23,420 nucleotides of DNA from Cudoniella acicularis (lineage: Eukaryota; Ascomycota; Leotiomycetes; Helotiales; Helotiaceae): NCBI GenBank assembly GCA_013054445.1, contig JAAMPI010000896.1:1-23420 (forward strand), read 5' to 3'. The position numbers and the translations under genes were made by a program. Of the stretch, positions 9,390 to 20,423 are shown piece by piece. The notes under the pieces are model-generated. The model did no database searches and had not been told where the DNA came from. It worked only from the letters and a program-made list of their open reading frames with translations. The number at the start of each line of letters is the position of its first letter. Within the stretch, counting starts at the first letter, position 1.

Positions 9390-11150
9390 TTACTCAATTA
9401 AGTACGAGTCAGCAACGGATTTGATATCCTTCGAAAACGTAACAGGTTGGTCCATCTCCAGAAGAGTGACATCGGTAACCTGGGGTCTTTGTCAGCTCGG
9501 GGCAAGAAGCAGTTCTGGATTTGGCTTACATCAACATCGATAAATGGTTTGGTTTTTCCAAATTTAACTTGCATCGGAAAGAACTCGTTTTCGTCCCCAG
9601 CTTGAGCCTCAAACTCGAATGAGCCTGTGGCATTATCCTCATCAACCAAGCCAATTGTCCATTCCAAACTATCACCAGAAACTTCATATGTCGCATCAAA
9701 GCTGGAGACTGCAGGTTCGCTAGTTGCATAAGGAATGATGACAGTAACATCTTTCAGGGGGTCCCCGCCTGTCAGCTCATACTCAACAGTAATGTTGTAT
9801 GTGTCATCTGAGCCTTTGTTAACCCAGACCGTGAAAGTTATTGGTACTGCGCTGGTGTCATCCGCCTTTGGTGCAGCCCTCCATCGCAAGACACCAACAG
9901 AGTTGTTGACAGGAAATCCCTTCGTGACGTTGGTCATCTGGACCGCCTTGGAGTTGTTGAAGACACCTTTATCAACATTGGGATGTGTTCGGAATTGTAC
10001 ACCATGGCTTGAGTTAGCGACGAGATCCAGCTTGACCTTAGTCAGTGTGGGATCGGAAATTCTCAGCTGCAAGTCACCCTTAATTTCCAAGGAATTTAAA
10101 GCACCTTCCCGAGATAGCTTCGCGTTGATAGTCTCGGCGATTGTGACATGAATTGCATCTCGATCTAAAGAGGAAGAGATACGAGGCGCCGCGTGCTCGG
10201 TGGGGGCTTGTGTTGGGTGGTTCGGGACTAATGGGGAAGATACCGTCTCTTCTGCTTCAGGGCCTAAATCGCCCCGAACACGCTCAAACATATCGGTAGT
10301 CTTCGATTTCTTGCCCAGTTGCATGCCCTTGCCTTTTGGTGCGCTTGCCCTGAATCTTTGTTAATAGGGTGAGGTAGTTATTATTAAAGACATTAGCACT
10401 TACTTGAAGGACTTGTTTTTCTCGGCTTCGTAAGAGTCATATGTTTCGGTAGCCGCAGAGCGGGCGGGAGGTGTGTATGTTGGATATACTGGTGTACGGG
10501 GTACAGCGTTTCTGCCGCTTCTCGACACTTCCTTGCGCTGCATCTCCAGTTGCTTTGCTTTCCGCTTCCGTTCTTCTGTAGCTTCCAACTCCTTGTTCTA
10601 GATGAGCTTAGCGGGGTAACCGATGTAACAATGGCGACAGAGAAACGTACCCTGGAAATAATCTCTTGTATTCTCTCTTCGTGACTCTCCATCTCTAAGA
10701 ACGTTTTGATTTGACTAATTGTGAGATTTTCCCTGTAGCCAAGCGTAACAAGTTCATCAAAGGCGCTGAGAAGTTCATAGGCATTCTTCAATATCTCCCT
10801 TTCATCTAAAGTCTTGCATGTGCTTGTGACAACTTGTGCGAAAAGATGTAGCGAATCTATGTCTTGTAGAATGTTGGACTGTCGATTCGTGATGAGGACC
10901 ATGTAGAGTTCGTCAAGAGGCTGATACACAAAGCGGACATTGTCTTGTTCAACGGTAGTATGCTGTGTGCTGGAGTCTGCTAGTTTAGGGAAAGATGCAA
11001 GAAGAGCTTCAATTCTCGACCGCTGCATCTCCCGAAACTGTCTGGAGAGGACAGCTTTTCCGCCCCGCGTGCAGATTGATGCTGCAAGGACAACCTAGGA
11101 AAACGTTAGCAAGGCTAGAGAGAGGATTATTTGAGGATCATGCGCACCAT
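9390..11150 (-). CDS. ret2: Coatomer subunit delta (COPI delta-COP)
   Basis: Delta subunit of the COPI vesicle coat, acting in Golgi-to-ER retrograde traffic. Exons: 11150-11148 (only the ATG), 11094-10651, 10597-10404, 10349-9530 and 9479-9390, totalling 1551 nt and 516 residues, as expected for the family. The N-terminal longin-like domain (residues 1 to about 140) begins MVVLAASICTRGGKAVLSRQ. A basic, charged linker follows (about 150-215: NKELEATEERKRKAKQLE), then a Pro/Ala-rich segment, and the mu-homology domain from about 280 (IHVTIAETINAKLSREG, LEIKGDLQLRISD) to the end (VTFSKDIKSVADSYLIE). The start is forced: the conserved V-V-L-A-A-S lies directly behind a splice acceptor (TAG at 11097-11095), and the only suitable ATG upstream is at 11150 followed by GTGCGC. 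Identity is very secure; the non-consensus first donor is the one uncertain point. Confidence 0.95.
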
Positions 11151-11754
11151 ATTTGCGACTTATGATTGATGTTGTGAAGAGGTTGTGGTGGAATTGCAAT
11201 TGGATTGTGGTGTCCAGATTGTCTGTCCGCAACCTTGTGGATGTCAAGCTGGTGCGCAGTAGCTTAAGCTTTCGCACGTGATGTGCGCCATGTGGGCTTG
11301 TCGCGCGCTAAGGATCACTAGTGGATTTATCGAGCCATTTCTCGAGAGTGAATCGAATATCATCAAACTCTTACTAACCCGAGTGCAAATCGACCTCTCG
11401 ATCTATTTTGTCAAACTCAACGCGTCTAACTGTTCTCAAGCAGGGAGACAGGACACACAGGTCTCGTTGCTCGCTTGCGCAAAGCCTTCTTCGAAGTAGC
11501 ACATCTACCCTTTGTTCTTTCCCCCCCTTACTTTGTTACACCTGGGACCGCGCCTTGACCCATCTTTTCACCTTGACAGTCACTGCCATCCAACTACTTC
11601 CCCAACAGGACCTCTTTCAGCTTTCAGGATCAAAATTCCCGATACAAGCTGCTCCCTAACGCTAAACATTTCATTTCTTCTCCTCAGCTATCTAGATCGA
11701 GCTCATCAGCATATGCTTGTCTCCCAAGCCACATCTACCGGATTTCCAACCGAG
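11151..11754. promoter_or_regulatory. Divergent promoter between delta-COP and the DUF2420 gene
   Basis: This 604-bp stretch separates two genes reading outward. It holds a CACGTG E-box at 11275-11280, about 125 bp upstream of the delta-COP ATG, within an inverted repeat CGCAC...GTGCG (11273-11287). Towards the DUF2420 gene it becomes pyrimidine-rich (TTTCCCCCCC at about 11518), as is common in fungal leaders. E-box function is inference. Confidence 0.4.
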
Positions 11755-14459
11755 ATGGGGGACGACAGTATGGAGATCTCTTCAGAGCACGGACACAATG
11801 TTGGCGAAGACGACATTGATATTGATATTGATTTCACCGCGGGCCATACGGATGAAGATGCAATTCTAGAGGATGCCGCGTCTAATATCGAATTCGGAGA
11901 AGAGACACATACCTCCTCCGCAGTTGTGCAAGACGATTTGATGGTTGATGAAGATGAGGAGCAGTACCCGATGGACGATGAAGATTTGGTGCTGGAAGAT
12001 GGCGATCATGGAATGCATCCGGAGACTGGTACGATGTCATTTGCCATGGGCGATACTTCACATTTCCACGATCACCATGCAGCATTAAACAATGGTCCTT
12101 CCGAAGAGACCGACAATATGTGGGATCAGCAGGAGGAGGCTGTGGAAGCCGCTGCTGACGGTGGTGATACGCAAGTGGAAAACGGCGATGCGCATCCCCA
12201 TGAAGAAGTGGAATCTCTAAAAGATGAACAGACACAAGATGCTGATGTATCTACCAATGTACTACCTAACCACGAATCCTCAAATCCGACTCCTCAAACA
12301 CAAAGCCCTGTTGTAGGCGCTACTGCCCATGGGTCTGGAAGCCCGCCGACCTCCGATTTGAATCCTGCATCTGGCTCTCCAGTCCAGGCTCCTCACCCCG
12401 CTTCTCCAGAAGAAAGTGCCTCTGTATCTAAAGAGACTAACGGTGTTTCGACTGAAGTCGACGCCCTGAGTACTCATAGCTCGGCTCCTCATATCGTGGT
12501 TGTATACCAGTCTATGGAATATACTCTTTTTCCTACCCCGGATTCGGATGACCCAGACTCCTTCTTTCTAACGGACCAAACCATCCTCGAAAAGCCTATT
12601 GGAGAGTTCCTTACCGCCTTGCGGGATATCGTCCATGAGGATCTTAACGATGAAGATGAGTTAAGTTTGTCCTTTGAGGATCTGGGCTTCGAGATTGAAG
12701 AAGTGAGTTTCAAAATTCAAAGATTGCACGGCCTCAGCTAACAATATGACACTAGACTTCTGCCTCGCATCACGAGTTCACTCTTGGCCAAATCCTTGAC
12801 CTGTACGAACACTTGTTACGCAACGATGGTGCTGACCCTAGTCGATCATTGTGTATGGTTCTTGCGTCGCGGCCAGTGTGCTCAAGAAGACTTGCAAACC
12901 TCTTTGCAGGCGTCGCCGAAGGTAAAGGCCTCTCTCAACTGATCATTTGGGATGAGGCAAGTGAGGGAGTAGATGAGTTAGGTGTAGGGGATGACGCCGT
13001 GAGCGGCCAACCCTCAAACCCTGAGAGTTCAAGAGAAGAAGATGCAATCGAAACCTTTGCAGATGAGGAACACTCGAACCCTGATAGCTCAACAAGGGAA
13101 GCTGCAATCGCCGATCAGGCAAACGATGAGCTGAATAAGTTAATTGCTGGAGATTTCCATGCAACCCCACCCCCAGAGGATGCATCCAATCCACAGCACA
13201 GTTTACTAAATGAAGCTGTGAAGAGTCCCCTCGAGCGTCAACCCAGCCGTGACAAGAGTCGCGATGAGCTGGTTCAAGGAACAGGCCAAAACGAAGCGCA
13301 AAACAACGAATCTAACCCCAAATTCCTAAAACAACACACTCCGGCCAGTGGCGAGTATGAAGAGGATGACCTGATCGACTATTCAGAAGAAGAAGAAGAA
13401 GAAGAAGGGGATCTTGAACCGGGCCCCGCTAAGCAAGCTGATCAGAACAGGATAAACAATGGTAATTTTACCGATTTCATTTTACCATGTCTCAAACCCA
13501 ATGCATGTTTCTGTTCTAAATGTTGCGATCTTCTCCGTGCAGAATACGAGGCGATAAATCGGGAGCTGGAGCGACACCACTCGATCTCACGGTCCGTCAT
13601 TGATGAAAAAGACCCTGCACAGCAGAATGAGGATCCAACGTCTCGTGCAGGCAATCTCACAGAGACCAAAAATGAGGACGAGTTACAAAACGAGTTTTGG
13701 CCAGACCAAGTCAATTTCGGAGGAGATGGGACTGCACCGGAAGAGTTTGACGAGCTCGGAAAAGGACATGGGGACCTAGCCGCGGACGACACTCGTGTTC
13801 CGACTGGAGATGAAAAGTATGATAAATCTCACAATGATGATGATGATGAAAATGAGCAAGGCTCAACAAACCCAAGGCTACCTGCCGATTCTGGTCATGA
13901 GCATGATGCCGTCGAGGGTATCTACGAAGATGAGGAAGAGTTCGAACTCCTTGAACAAGGTGATGTAGAAGCTGGAGCTGCTCAAGGGCACGAGTACATT
14001 CACCAGGAACTAGAAGAGGCCGAAGAGGAAGCCGATGCGCGCGATTATCTTGACCTCAATCTAGACACCCGCGCTACCGAAAATGCCGACACAGCAAACT
14101 CGAGTGTCACTGTCACTGCCGATGAAACCTCATATGAAGACGACCTACTTGATTTCGACAATGACGACTCGAAGAGGACCGAAGAAAGCTTCACATTGGA
14201 CAATGTTACTGAAAATGGAGCGAGCAAGGAAAACGACGACGAGATTGATTACGAAGATGATGATGAGGATCATGAGCAAAGCTCAATTGTGAATCAAACT
14301 CCTATTCCAATTACGAACGGAGGGCCGGTCAAGCGACCTCTGATTGAGGTAGACGCTGACGACGCTGCCAATTCAAGAAATCAGGGTGCGTATAACTTCT
14401 TCTGGTCTTAGAAACAGTTGCTAACAAGAGCCATAGAGGCGAAACGACCTAGATCATAA
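11755..14459 (+). CDS. DUF2420 family protein, very acidic
   Basis: Fungal protein of unknown function. Exons: 11755-12702, 12756-14385 and 14437-14459, giving 2601 nt and 866 residues ending KRPRS. The recognised domain spans about residues 245-378 and crosses intron 1: HIVVVYQSMEYTLFP, FFLTDQ, DELSLSFEDLGFEIEE, then FTLGQILDLYEHLLRNDG and LANLFAGVAEGKGLSQL. The rest is low-complexity, Asp/Glu-rich and probably disordered, with DIDIDID, poly-Glu and a 20-residue internal duplication at 13014-13133. A cysteine cluster (C561, C567, C569, C572, C573) lies in an 81-nt stretch that could alternatively be an in-frame intron (13462-13542). ATG 11755 has a better context (G at -3 and +4) than ATG 11713, which would add 14 residues. 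The acidic, basic-ended make-up suggests a nuclear protein, but that is inference. Confidence 0.85.
13014..13133 (+). repeat. 60-bp internal duplication in the DUF2420 gene
   Basis: Two adjacent 60-bp copies (13014-13073 and 13074-13133) encode SNPESSREEDAIETFADEEH and SNPDSSTREAAIADQANDEL. They are diverged but in register and aligned at the SNP(E/D)SS and AI residues. Confidence 0.55.
13387..13407 (+). repeat. GAA microsatellite encoding poly-Glu
   Basis: About seven GAA codons in a row inside the acidic tail of the DUF2420 protein, following the YSEEE residues. Such a tract is prone to length change between strains without loss of frame. Confidence 0.7.
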
Positions 14460-16107
14460 CCTGTTCCCGGGGTCTTGGTCTGATCGATTGTCCTGCTCGT
14501 CTTGCACGCCGCTTGGCTGAACTCTTCGTTCCTTCATCGCCCAAGAAGCCTACCCAACGTCCTTTCCGCCTTTGTTCTCTGCCCTCGATCCTACTCTGGC
14601 TTTATCACCCTTGCGAGCAACGGCTTGCGGTTTCGCATCTGTTTGCATTGCAACCCAGAATTCCCCGATTTACGGATCGTACTAATACAATTTAGGACTC
14701 AACAGTAAGTCTAACAGGTATACGCACAAACACCCTTTCCTACTCTTTCCCCCAAAATCCTAACAACCGCTGTGATACATACCAATTCCACCCCCCCAAA
14801 ACCCCCTTTCAGATGTGGCGTATTAGCATTGCATGGCGTCTCTTTTCTTTGTTTCTTTGCATATCTGGCCGCAATGGAAAATCTGGGCGCATCTGGCGGA
14901 GGAATATGTTCTGCTTTGATTCTGGTACAAAAGTTTGGAGGATACCCCGGGAGCAGAAAGCGCAATTCTGTGGTCTACACTACAGGAAATTGCTGGAGGA
15001 TCATGTTTACTGAGGCGTTCATTCCTGGCTGTGTTACCTCGCCTTTGTAGGATCACTGAGCAGCTCCGGCATGGGAAGCGATCTACTACTAATTCGACAC
15101 GAATTCTTTCTCAATAATGTAATGTACAGTACTCGTCAATGTTTTCCCGTGGCCGCCATTGTGACCAAGTCAGAGGAGTACCTTGAGGTGAAGCCAATAC
15201 CCGTGATCGGGATCTAGTACAGTAATATTGTACGACGCAGCAAGCCCCTATTACCCATCTTCAAAAAGTTAAAAGCCCCAAAGTAAATTTCAGCGTGCGA
15301 TCCACCGTCCAGTGTCCACCATAGCCTGGCTAAATTGTTGCCCCTTAGAACCCCTTACAGCCACAGTGCTCCACAGGCATGCGCGGCCTGCCAATTACCT
15401 CGTGTTCAGCGACATCGTCCGTGACCATGGGAGGCGGAGCGCGGCTAAAAATAGGTGGCTTACTGACTGCAGGACGGGGTCTTCAGAGACCGTGCCGAGA
15501 ATTCAAGGCCAGAAATCATTCGGGAGAGTGAACTTCGAACACGAACGTTAGAAGTCTTTCGTTTCATTTCACCTCTGCTGCATTGAGCCGCACAAACCAC
15601 AAACCCCAAGACTACGTAGCGAAAAGCATCACTTGGCCTTGGTCTCTCCGGATCTGCGACCAGCCAACCCCTCTCTTTCTTAACGACTCTCCTCTATTGC
15701 GATATCTGGCCAGCTATTGTTCGTGCCAGCTGTGCCAGCACGTCTTTTCTCGGCTCGGCTTGTTCCATGAATGCACGATAGCAGATTACCATCTCGACGA
15801 CCGCCCGTCACCGCAGGGGTTTGAAACCACAATCACGACCTCGAACCACTTCACGAGCGGACGAGCAAACCTGCGATCACCACGATAGAGCTGGATCATT
15901 TTCTGTGGCGAGGGCGACCTTTGGGGCAGACGAGAGACAGTCAAGCCAGGAGAAACGGGTCGGTGGAGCCCTACATAGGAGCACAATTTTGCGCAACCTC
16001 ATTTAGTTCCCTTGTCCTGCGGACAGGAAATCAACACCACAAGCGCAAGCTCGAAACACATACACGTTGGAGTCGATACGAAGGGCGCTCCCCACCTCGG
16101 TGCGAAG
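14460..16107. other. Long intergenic region upstream of the NIPA gene
   Basis: This 1.65-kb stretch between two same-strand genes has no ORF that I trust; several open stretches start at non-ATG codons and show no family resemblance. It holds the DUF2420 3' end, a CA/C-rich tract at about 14725-14810 (including CCCCCCC), a GCGGCTAAAAATAGG stretch at about 15440-15455 that could serve as a TATA-type element, and from about 15550 a CT/CA-rich sequence that looks like a 5' leader of the transporter gene. An untranslated leader with upstream ATGs is likely. Confidence 0.45.
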
Positions 16108-17727
16108 ATGTTGGAAGACAAGTACGTTCAGGGGATTGCGCCTCCTTCTCGGCGCACATCGAGTGAGATGGACACATCGACTAACGTTTGGGGGCAGATA
16201 CATAGGACTGGCGTTAGCCATAACGTCGACGATGGCGATAGGTATGAGCAACCAATTCCCCATCATAACTTCTCCAGACTGACTTGGGTTTTCTCTTGCA
16301 GGGACAAGTTTTGTGATCACGAAAAAGGTATAGCGCATCTACACATTTCTGGACTCGAGAGACCGAGAAGAACACTTGGATGCTGACGGTTTTTTCAGGG
16401 CCTAATGGATGCAGAAGAACGGCATGGCTTCGAGGGAGAAGGGTTCACATATCTTAAAAGCCCCATATGGTGGGCTGGAATAATAGCTCGTTTGCGCCCC
16501 CACATCTCCTTTCTGCGGAATTTATGCTGACTTGAAATCCAGTAATTATTGGAGAAGTCGCGAATTTTGCAGCATATGCTTTTGCGCCCGCAATTCTCGT
16601 TACCCCTCTTGGGGCCCTAAGTGTGTTGATTGGCGCCGTTTTGGGATCATATTTCTTGAAAGAAGAACTGGGGACGTTGGGGAAATTGGGTTGTGCCATA
16701 TGCCTTATTGGATCCGTCATAATCGTCTTGCATGCACCTCCGGACCAGGATATCCAGACCATTGATGAAATCCTTAATTATGCAATTCAGCCAGGTCAGC
16801 TCTCCTCGAAGTTAATTCATGAATTTTTCTAACAAACTAAGGGTTTCTGCTCTTCTGCGTTGCGGTTACCGTTTTCGCCATAGTTATGATATACCGAGTT
16901 GCGCCTAAATATGGGAAGAAGAACCCCTTGATATACCTATCAATTTGCTCGACTGTAGGATCGGTATCCGTCATGTCTGTAAAGGCATTTGGAATTGCTG
17001 TCAAGTTGACCTTTGCGGGCAACAACCAGTTTTCACATCCCTCGACCTACGTCTTCATCATTTTGACCACCGTCTGCATTCTAACACAGATGAATTACTT
17101 CAACAAGGCTCTAAGCCAATTCCCAACATCAATGTAAGCACAGTCTTTTGATCCGAGATTTATGCTCAAGCTAATCATTATTATAGCGTCAATCCATTGT
17201 ATTATGTTACTTTTACCACATCAACTCTCTGTGCTTCTTTCATCCTCTATGGAGGATTTAATACCTCAGATGCAGTCAACACGATTTCCCTTCTGAGCGG
17301 GTTCCTGGTAATTTTCACCGGGGTATATCTTCTCAACCTCTCACGTGGCGATCCAAATGGACAAAAGATGATCCACGGGACGACCCACGACGGAATTGCA
17401 ACAGATATAATTTCTGGCATCCAAACAAGAAGAAGCATGCAAGCTAGACGGAGTCTCGATCCCCATCGAATGAGCATGGGAAGCCAAGGATTCGGCCGAG
17501 GAGGCGACAGGCAAGGCCTAATCCGAGCTTATGACGAGGAAGAAAACACAGGCTTCGGCCTCACCGATCTCGCATCAGAAAGCGAAGACGAAAACCCAAC
17601 CCACGCTACAAACGGGAAAGTTTACAGCAACGGGAACGGGCACGCGAACGGGAGCAAAAGGAGCTTCACAGAACCAGTAGAGCACGAGAGGTCGATGTCG
17701 AGGAAATCATCGCCCTTACCGCGATAA
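16108..17727 (+). CDS. NIPA-type magnesium transporter
   Basis: Multi-pass membrane protein of the NIPA (DUF803) family in the drug/metabolite transporter superfamily; characterised members carry Mg2+. Seven exons: 16108-16121, 16198-16241, 16302-16327, 16399-16489, 16543-16794, 16842-17133 and 17187-17727, totalling 1260 nt and 419 residues. The family core is unmistakable: YIGLALAITSTMAIGTSFVI then TKKGL, WWAGIIALIIGEVANFAAYA, PLGALSVLIGAVLGSYFLKE, and QMNYFNKALSQFPTSIVNPL then YYVTF. About nine hydrophobic segments fill residues 4-290. The hydrophilic tail (290-419) is Arg/Ser-rich with an acidic patch and Asn/Gly runs, probably cytosolic and poorly conserved. The first three exons are tiny (14, 44 and 26 nt) yet join exactly into the first helix, which fixes the ATG. 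Exact ion specificity and membrane (endosomal or plasma) cannot be read from the sequence. Confidence 0.93.
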
Positions 17728-18715
17728 CCTGACACCCTCTAAAAACTGGTTTTTGTTTTTGCTTTGGCGCATTTTTATTATATCTGTATATGGTCGGTCA
17801 CAAACGAATGAGGAAGGCCAAAGGGGCAAAGGCTATAAACTACTTGAGACTTGGGCGCCTGAGTATTTTTTGAACATGGCCCATATGCCCCACATGGCCA
17901 GGAAGGACAGGCCTAATCTAGGATCCTACCATACACAGTACAGTACTGCACGGCATAGGTGGAACGAAGGAAGGCTGGTAGCGCGTATAACAACTGCAGC
18001 ATGTGGTCTGCATCAATACACACCAACTACCGTACTTCCGTGTGTTTGTTCCTTTTTGTTTTCCTTTGCATATGGTACCTACTATACTACTACTGCGGTA
18101 CGATATACATGATGTGGGATTTGAATTATTTTTTGTGGCTTGGCGTTGGGAAAAGATACTTGGTTCATTGGGTTCGGTTCATCGTTTCTGTCTCTGTATA
18201 GTACGAATGAATGGTGGACCAGGGAAAGAAGGAAAGAGAGGCAGAACTGGTGGAACTGCTGGGTGGAGACTCGAGAGATAAAATCTTGTATGATAAGATA
18301 GATATATCCGCGCTTTTTTTCGATTGAGAAAGAAAGCGCACTTGCATTAGGCATACCTGGTAGTGGGCGCGGTATAACAAGACTATTATTACCTACTATT
18401 TGAGTTGAGTTGGCTACTAAGCGTTAAAAATTAAGATGGTCAGTCGGTCAGCGAAGTCTCACTGATTTGGTCTTGGATTTTATATATTTTTTTTGGTTGT
18501 GAAGAATTGTAGTTTGGTGGTAACAGCCGTGTTTTATTTTATTTTCATGGCAAGAATTACAAGCCCACAGCCAAAAGCCGAGAAAGCCCGCTTCGCATGC
18601 AAATGATTTCCCACACGCCCATTCATCAGATTCAGATTGATTGATTTAGGATTTCAGGTCTCCCTCCTCTCAACCCAGCCACAAAGAACTCCGCACGACC
18701 GACGAAAGAACCAAT
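17728..18715. other. Convergent intergenic region (NIPA and uS3 3' ends)
   Basis: Both genes read into this 988-bp stretch. I see no coding sequence. It is T/A- and GT-rich, with ACAGTACAGTACTG at about 17936-17949, poly-T tracts near 18310 and 18485, and a near-perfect hairpin at 18310-18339 listed separately. The 3' untranslated regions and polyadenylation sites of both genes must lie here. Confidence 0.5.
18310..18339. repeat. Hairpin-forming inverted repeat between convergent genes
   Basis: A 12-bp arm GCGCTTTTTTTC (18310-18321) faces GAAAGAAAGCGC (18328-18339) across a 6-nt loop GATTGA; 11 of 12 positions pair. It lies about 380 bp past the uS3 stop and 580 bp past the NIPA stop. Confidence 0.6.
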
Positions 18716-19577
18716 CTATTGCTCCTCGGTCGGGGCCTCTCCTTCACCCTGCTCCGCAACACGTTGAGCGTCAGCTGCCGCCTGAGTCGCAGCCAACTTG
18801 GCACCGTAATCCTGGCTCATGGGTTGAACAACAGCCTGCTCCTCCTTTGGCTCAATAATCGTCACACTGTCTGGCAAGCTCTTCTGTGGTCCATTCTTGC
18901 CCTCAGGATCCGAACCCCGCATGATCTTGACCTTGATACCGAGAACACCTTGTCTGAGGAGAACGTGGCGGGTTGCCGAATCGATGAAATCCTTAGCGGG
19001 TTGACCGGAGTGGATCATGAAGCCGTCGGTGAACTTCATGCTCTTTGCTCGGGCGGCGCGCAGCTTTCCAGACACAACTACTTCACAGCCCTTGGCACCG
19101 GACTCCATGATGAAGCGCAGAACACCGTAGCATGCTCGTCGGACGGCGAGGCCGTTGAGGAGCTTGTAGCGGAGGGACTCGCACTGGGCGACGGCGGAGA
19201 GACCACGGTTTTGCACCTTGGCGGCGTACAGGGAGACGGAGTTTTCGGGGAATTTGAATCGCTTTTGGATGAGGGATGTGAGCTCACGGATGCGGCGTCC
19301 TTGCTCGCCCAAAACTTCTTGCGTGTGTGTGGCCCGGATGATGATATCGGTCACGGTGGGGGTTACGCGCACTTCGACACCGGAGTAGCCCTCCTCAGCC
19401 AGCTCGCGTTGGAAGAACTCGTTCAATTCGGCGTAGAAGACTCCATCGGCGACGAACTTTCTCCGCTTGGAACTGTGAAGAGGGGAGAAAGCGGTCAGTC
19501 ATAGTTCTGGTTTTGAGTGATGGGGTGGGAGAACGGTGCGAGACTTACATTGCAGTTCCTGGTACTCCGGAGGCCAT
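18716..19577 (-). CDS. rps3: 40S ribosomal protein S3 (uS3)
   Basis: Component of the small ribosomal subunit at the mRNA entry channel. Two exons: 19577-19549 (MASGVPGTA plus two bases) and 19472-18716, totalling 786 nt and 261 residues, close to the usual eukaryotic length plus a fungal Ala/Glu-rich tail. The conserved N terminus [20 protein letters not shown] sits right at the exon 2 boundary. The type II KH domain covers about residues 21-95, with GEQG at 65-68 followed by [14 protein letters not shown]. The C-terminal S3 domain is evident in [34 protein letters not shown] and [12 protein letters not shown]. The intron follows codon 10 in phase 2 with consensus GTAAGT. Strong codon bias (C or G in third positions) fits a highly expressed gene and also creates a long antisense open frame. 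Divergent to the phosphatase gene. Confidence 0.98.
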
Positions 19578-20423
19578 GATGTGTGGCTGGTGATGTCGGA
19601 TTGAACCTGTGAGATAGGTTCAATGGTGTTGTCGTCGATGAGGTCCAACTTCTCTCTTCGCGCGGTTGTAGAAATCGAAAATAGTTTTGATTGTGTGTGG
19701 TCGTGGGCTCGCTTATTGGATGCTAGCCCCGCTATCGATTGGCGGGATCACGAGCATGGGCCACACCAGAAGAGAGGGACTGAGACTGATATCAACATTG
19801 CGAACAATTTTGCAGAACTCCTTGGGATGCTTCTAAAGCATCATCTCTTATAAAATTTGCTCGGCCGGATGAGATCCACGTTCTATTTCGAACTGCACCA
19901 TCATGAAGCTTTAAATTGATATACTGGTACCTAGGATGTCTAAACCCACGCCGATTGTCGCTTGATGACGTGTTTTTGATCGAGGGCAGTGAGGTTCTGT
20001 AAGTGAAAAAGAATGTCTGAAATGTCCTTCGCATTAGTCGGATTTGATTTCTTTGCCCTTGAAATAAATAATTATTGCACTACTAGTCCATTCTTACCTC
20101 TTCTTGTTCTTATTAAAGCTATTGGTTCAGAGTTAATCGCAGCTGCTAGTGAGGTCTGGAGGTAAGTTTAAGGCACCAAGATAGAGCCGGCCAAATGTGA
20201 ATGCGGGCCGGACGATCTACACACATTCACACCAGTGAGAACCGTTCTATCCTTCATATTTTCCATTTCAACGCAGCACAACAAATCTCAACAGCCATAT
20301 CTGAACCATCCTACAAACCTTTAAATACCACGCCTTACCCGTCTGCAAATCCATCTGCTGTGTCATGAGCAGACCTCCACACGTGCTACATTTGAGCTTG
20401 CGACATAAGCAGCGGAGGTCAAC
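19578..20423. promoter_or_regulatory. Divergent promoter between uS3 and the myotubularin gene
   Basis: An 846-bp region upstream of two outward-reading genes. On the minus strand, CCAAT boxes occur as ATTGG at about 19714 and 19738, roughly 140-160 bp upstream of the uS3 ATG and well placed for a ribosomal protein promoter. CACGTG lies at 20380-20385, about 40 bp before the phosphatase ATG. I see no gene here. Factor binding is inference from motif and position. Confidence 0.4.

Noticed and set aside
11512..11754. N-terminal extension of the DUF2420 protein
   Set aside because: The open frame upstream starts at TTG, not ATG, and encodes leader-like pyrimidine-rich sequence. Only ATG 11713 remains as an alternative, with a poor context.
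14502..15551. Several 60-92-residue open stretches between the DUF2420 and NIPA genes
   Set aside because: Most start at GTG or TTG, overlap one another in different frames, and show no recognisable domain or codon bias.
18719..19504. A 261-residue open frame on the plus strand opposite uS3
   Set aside because: It mirrors the uS3 coding sequence exactly and is explained by its strong third-position G/C codon bias; the product resembles no family and uS3 is certain.
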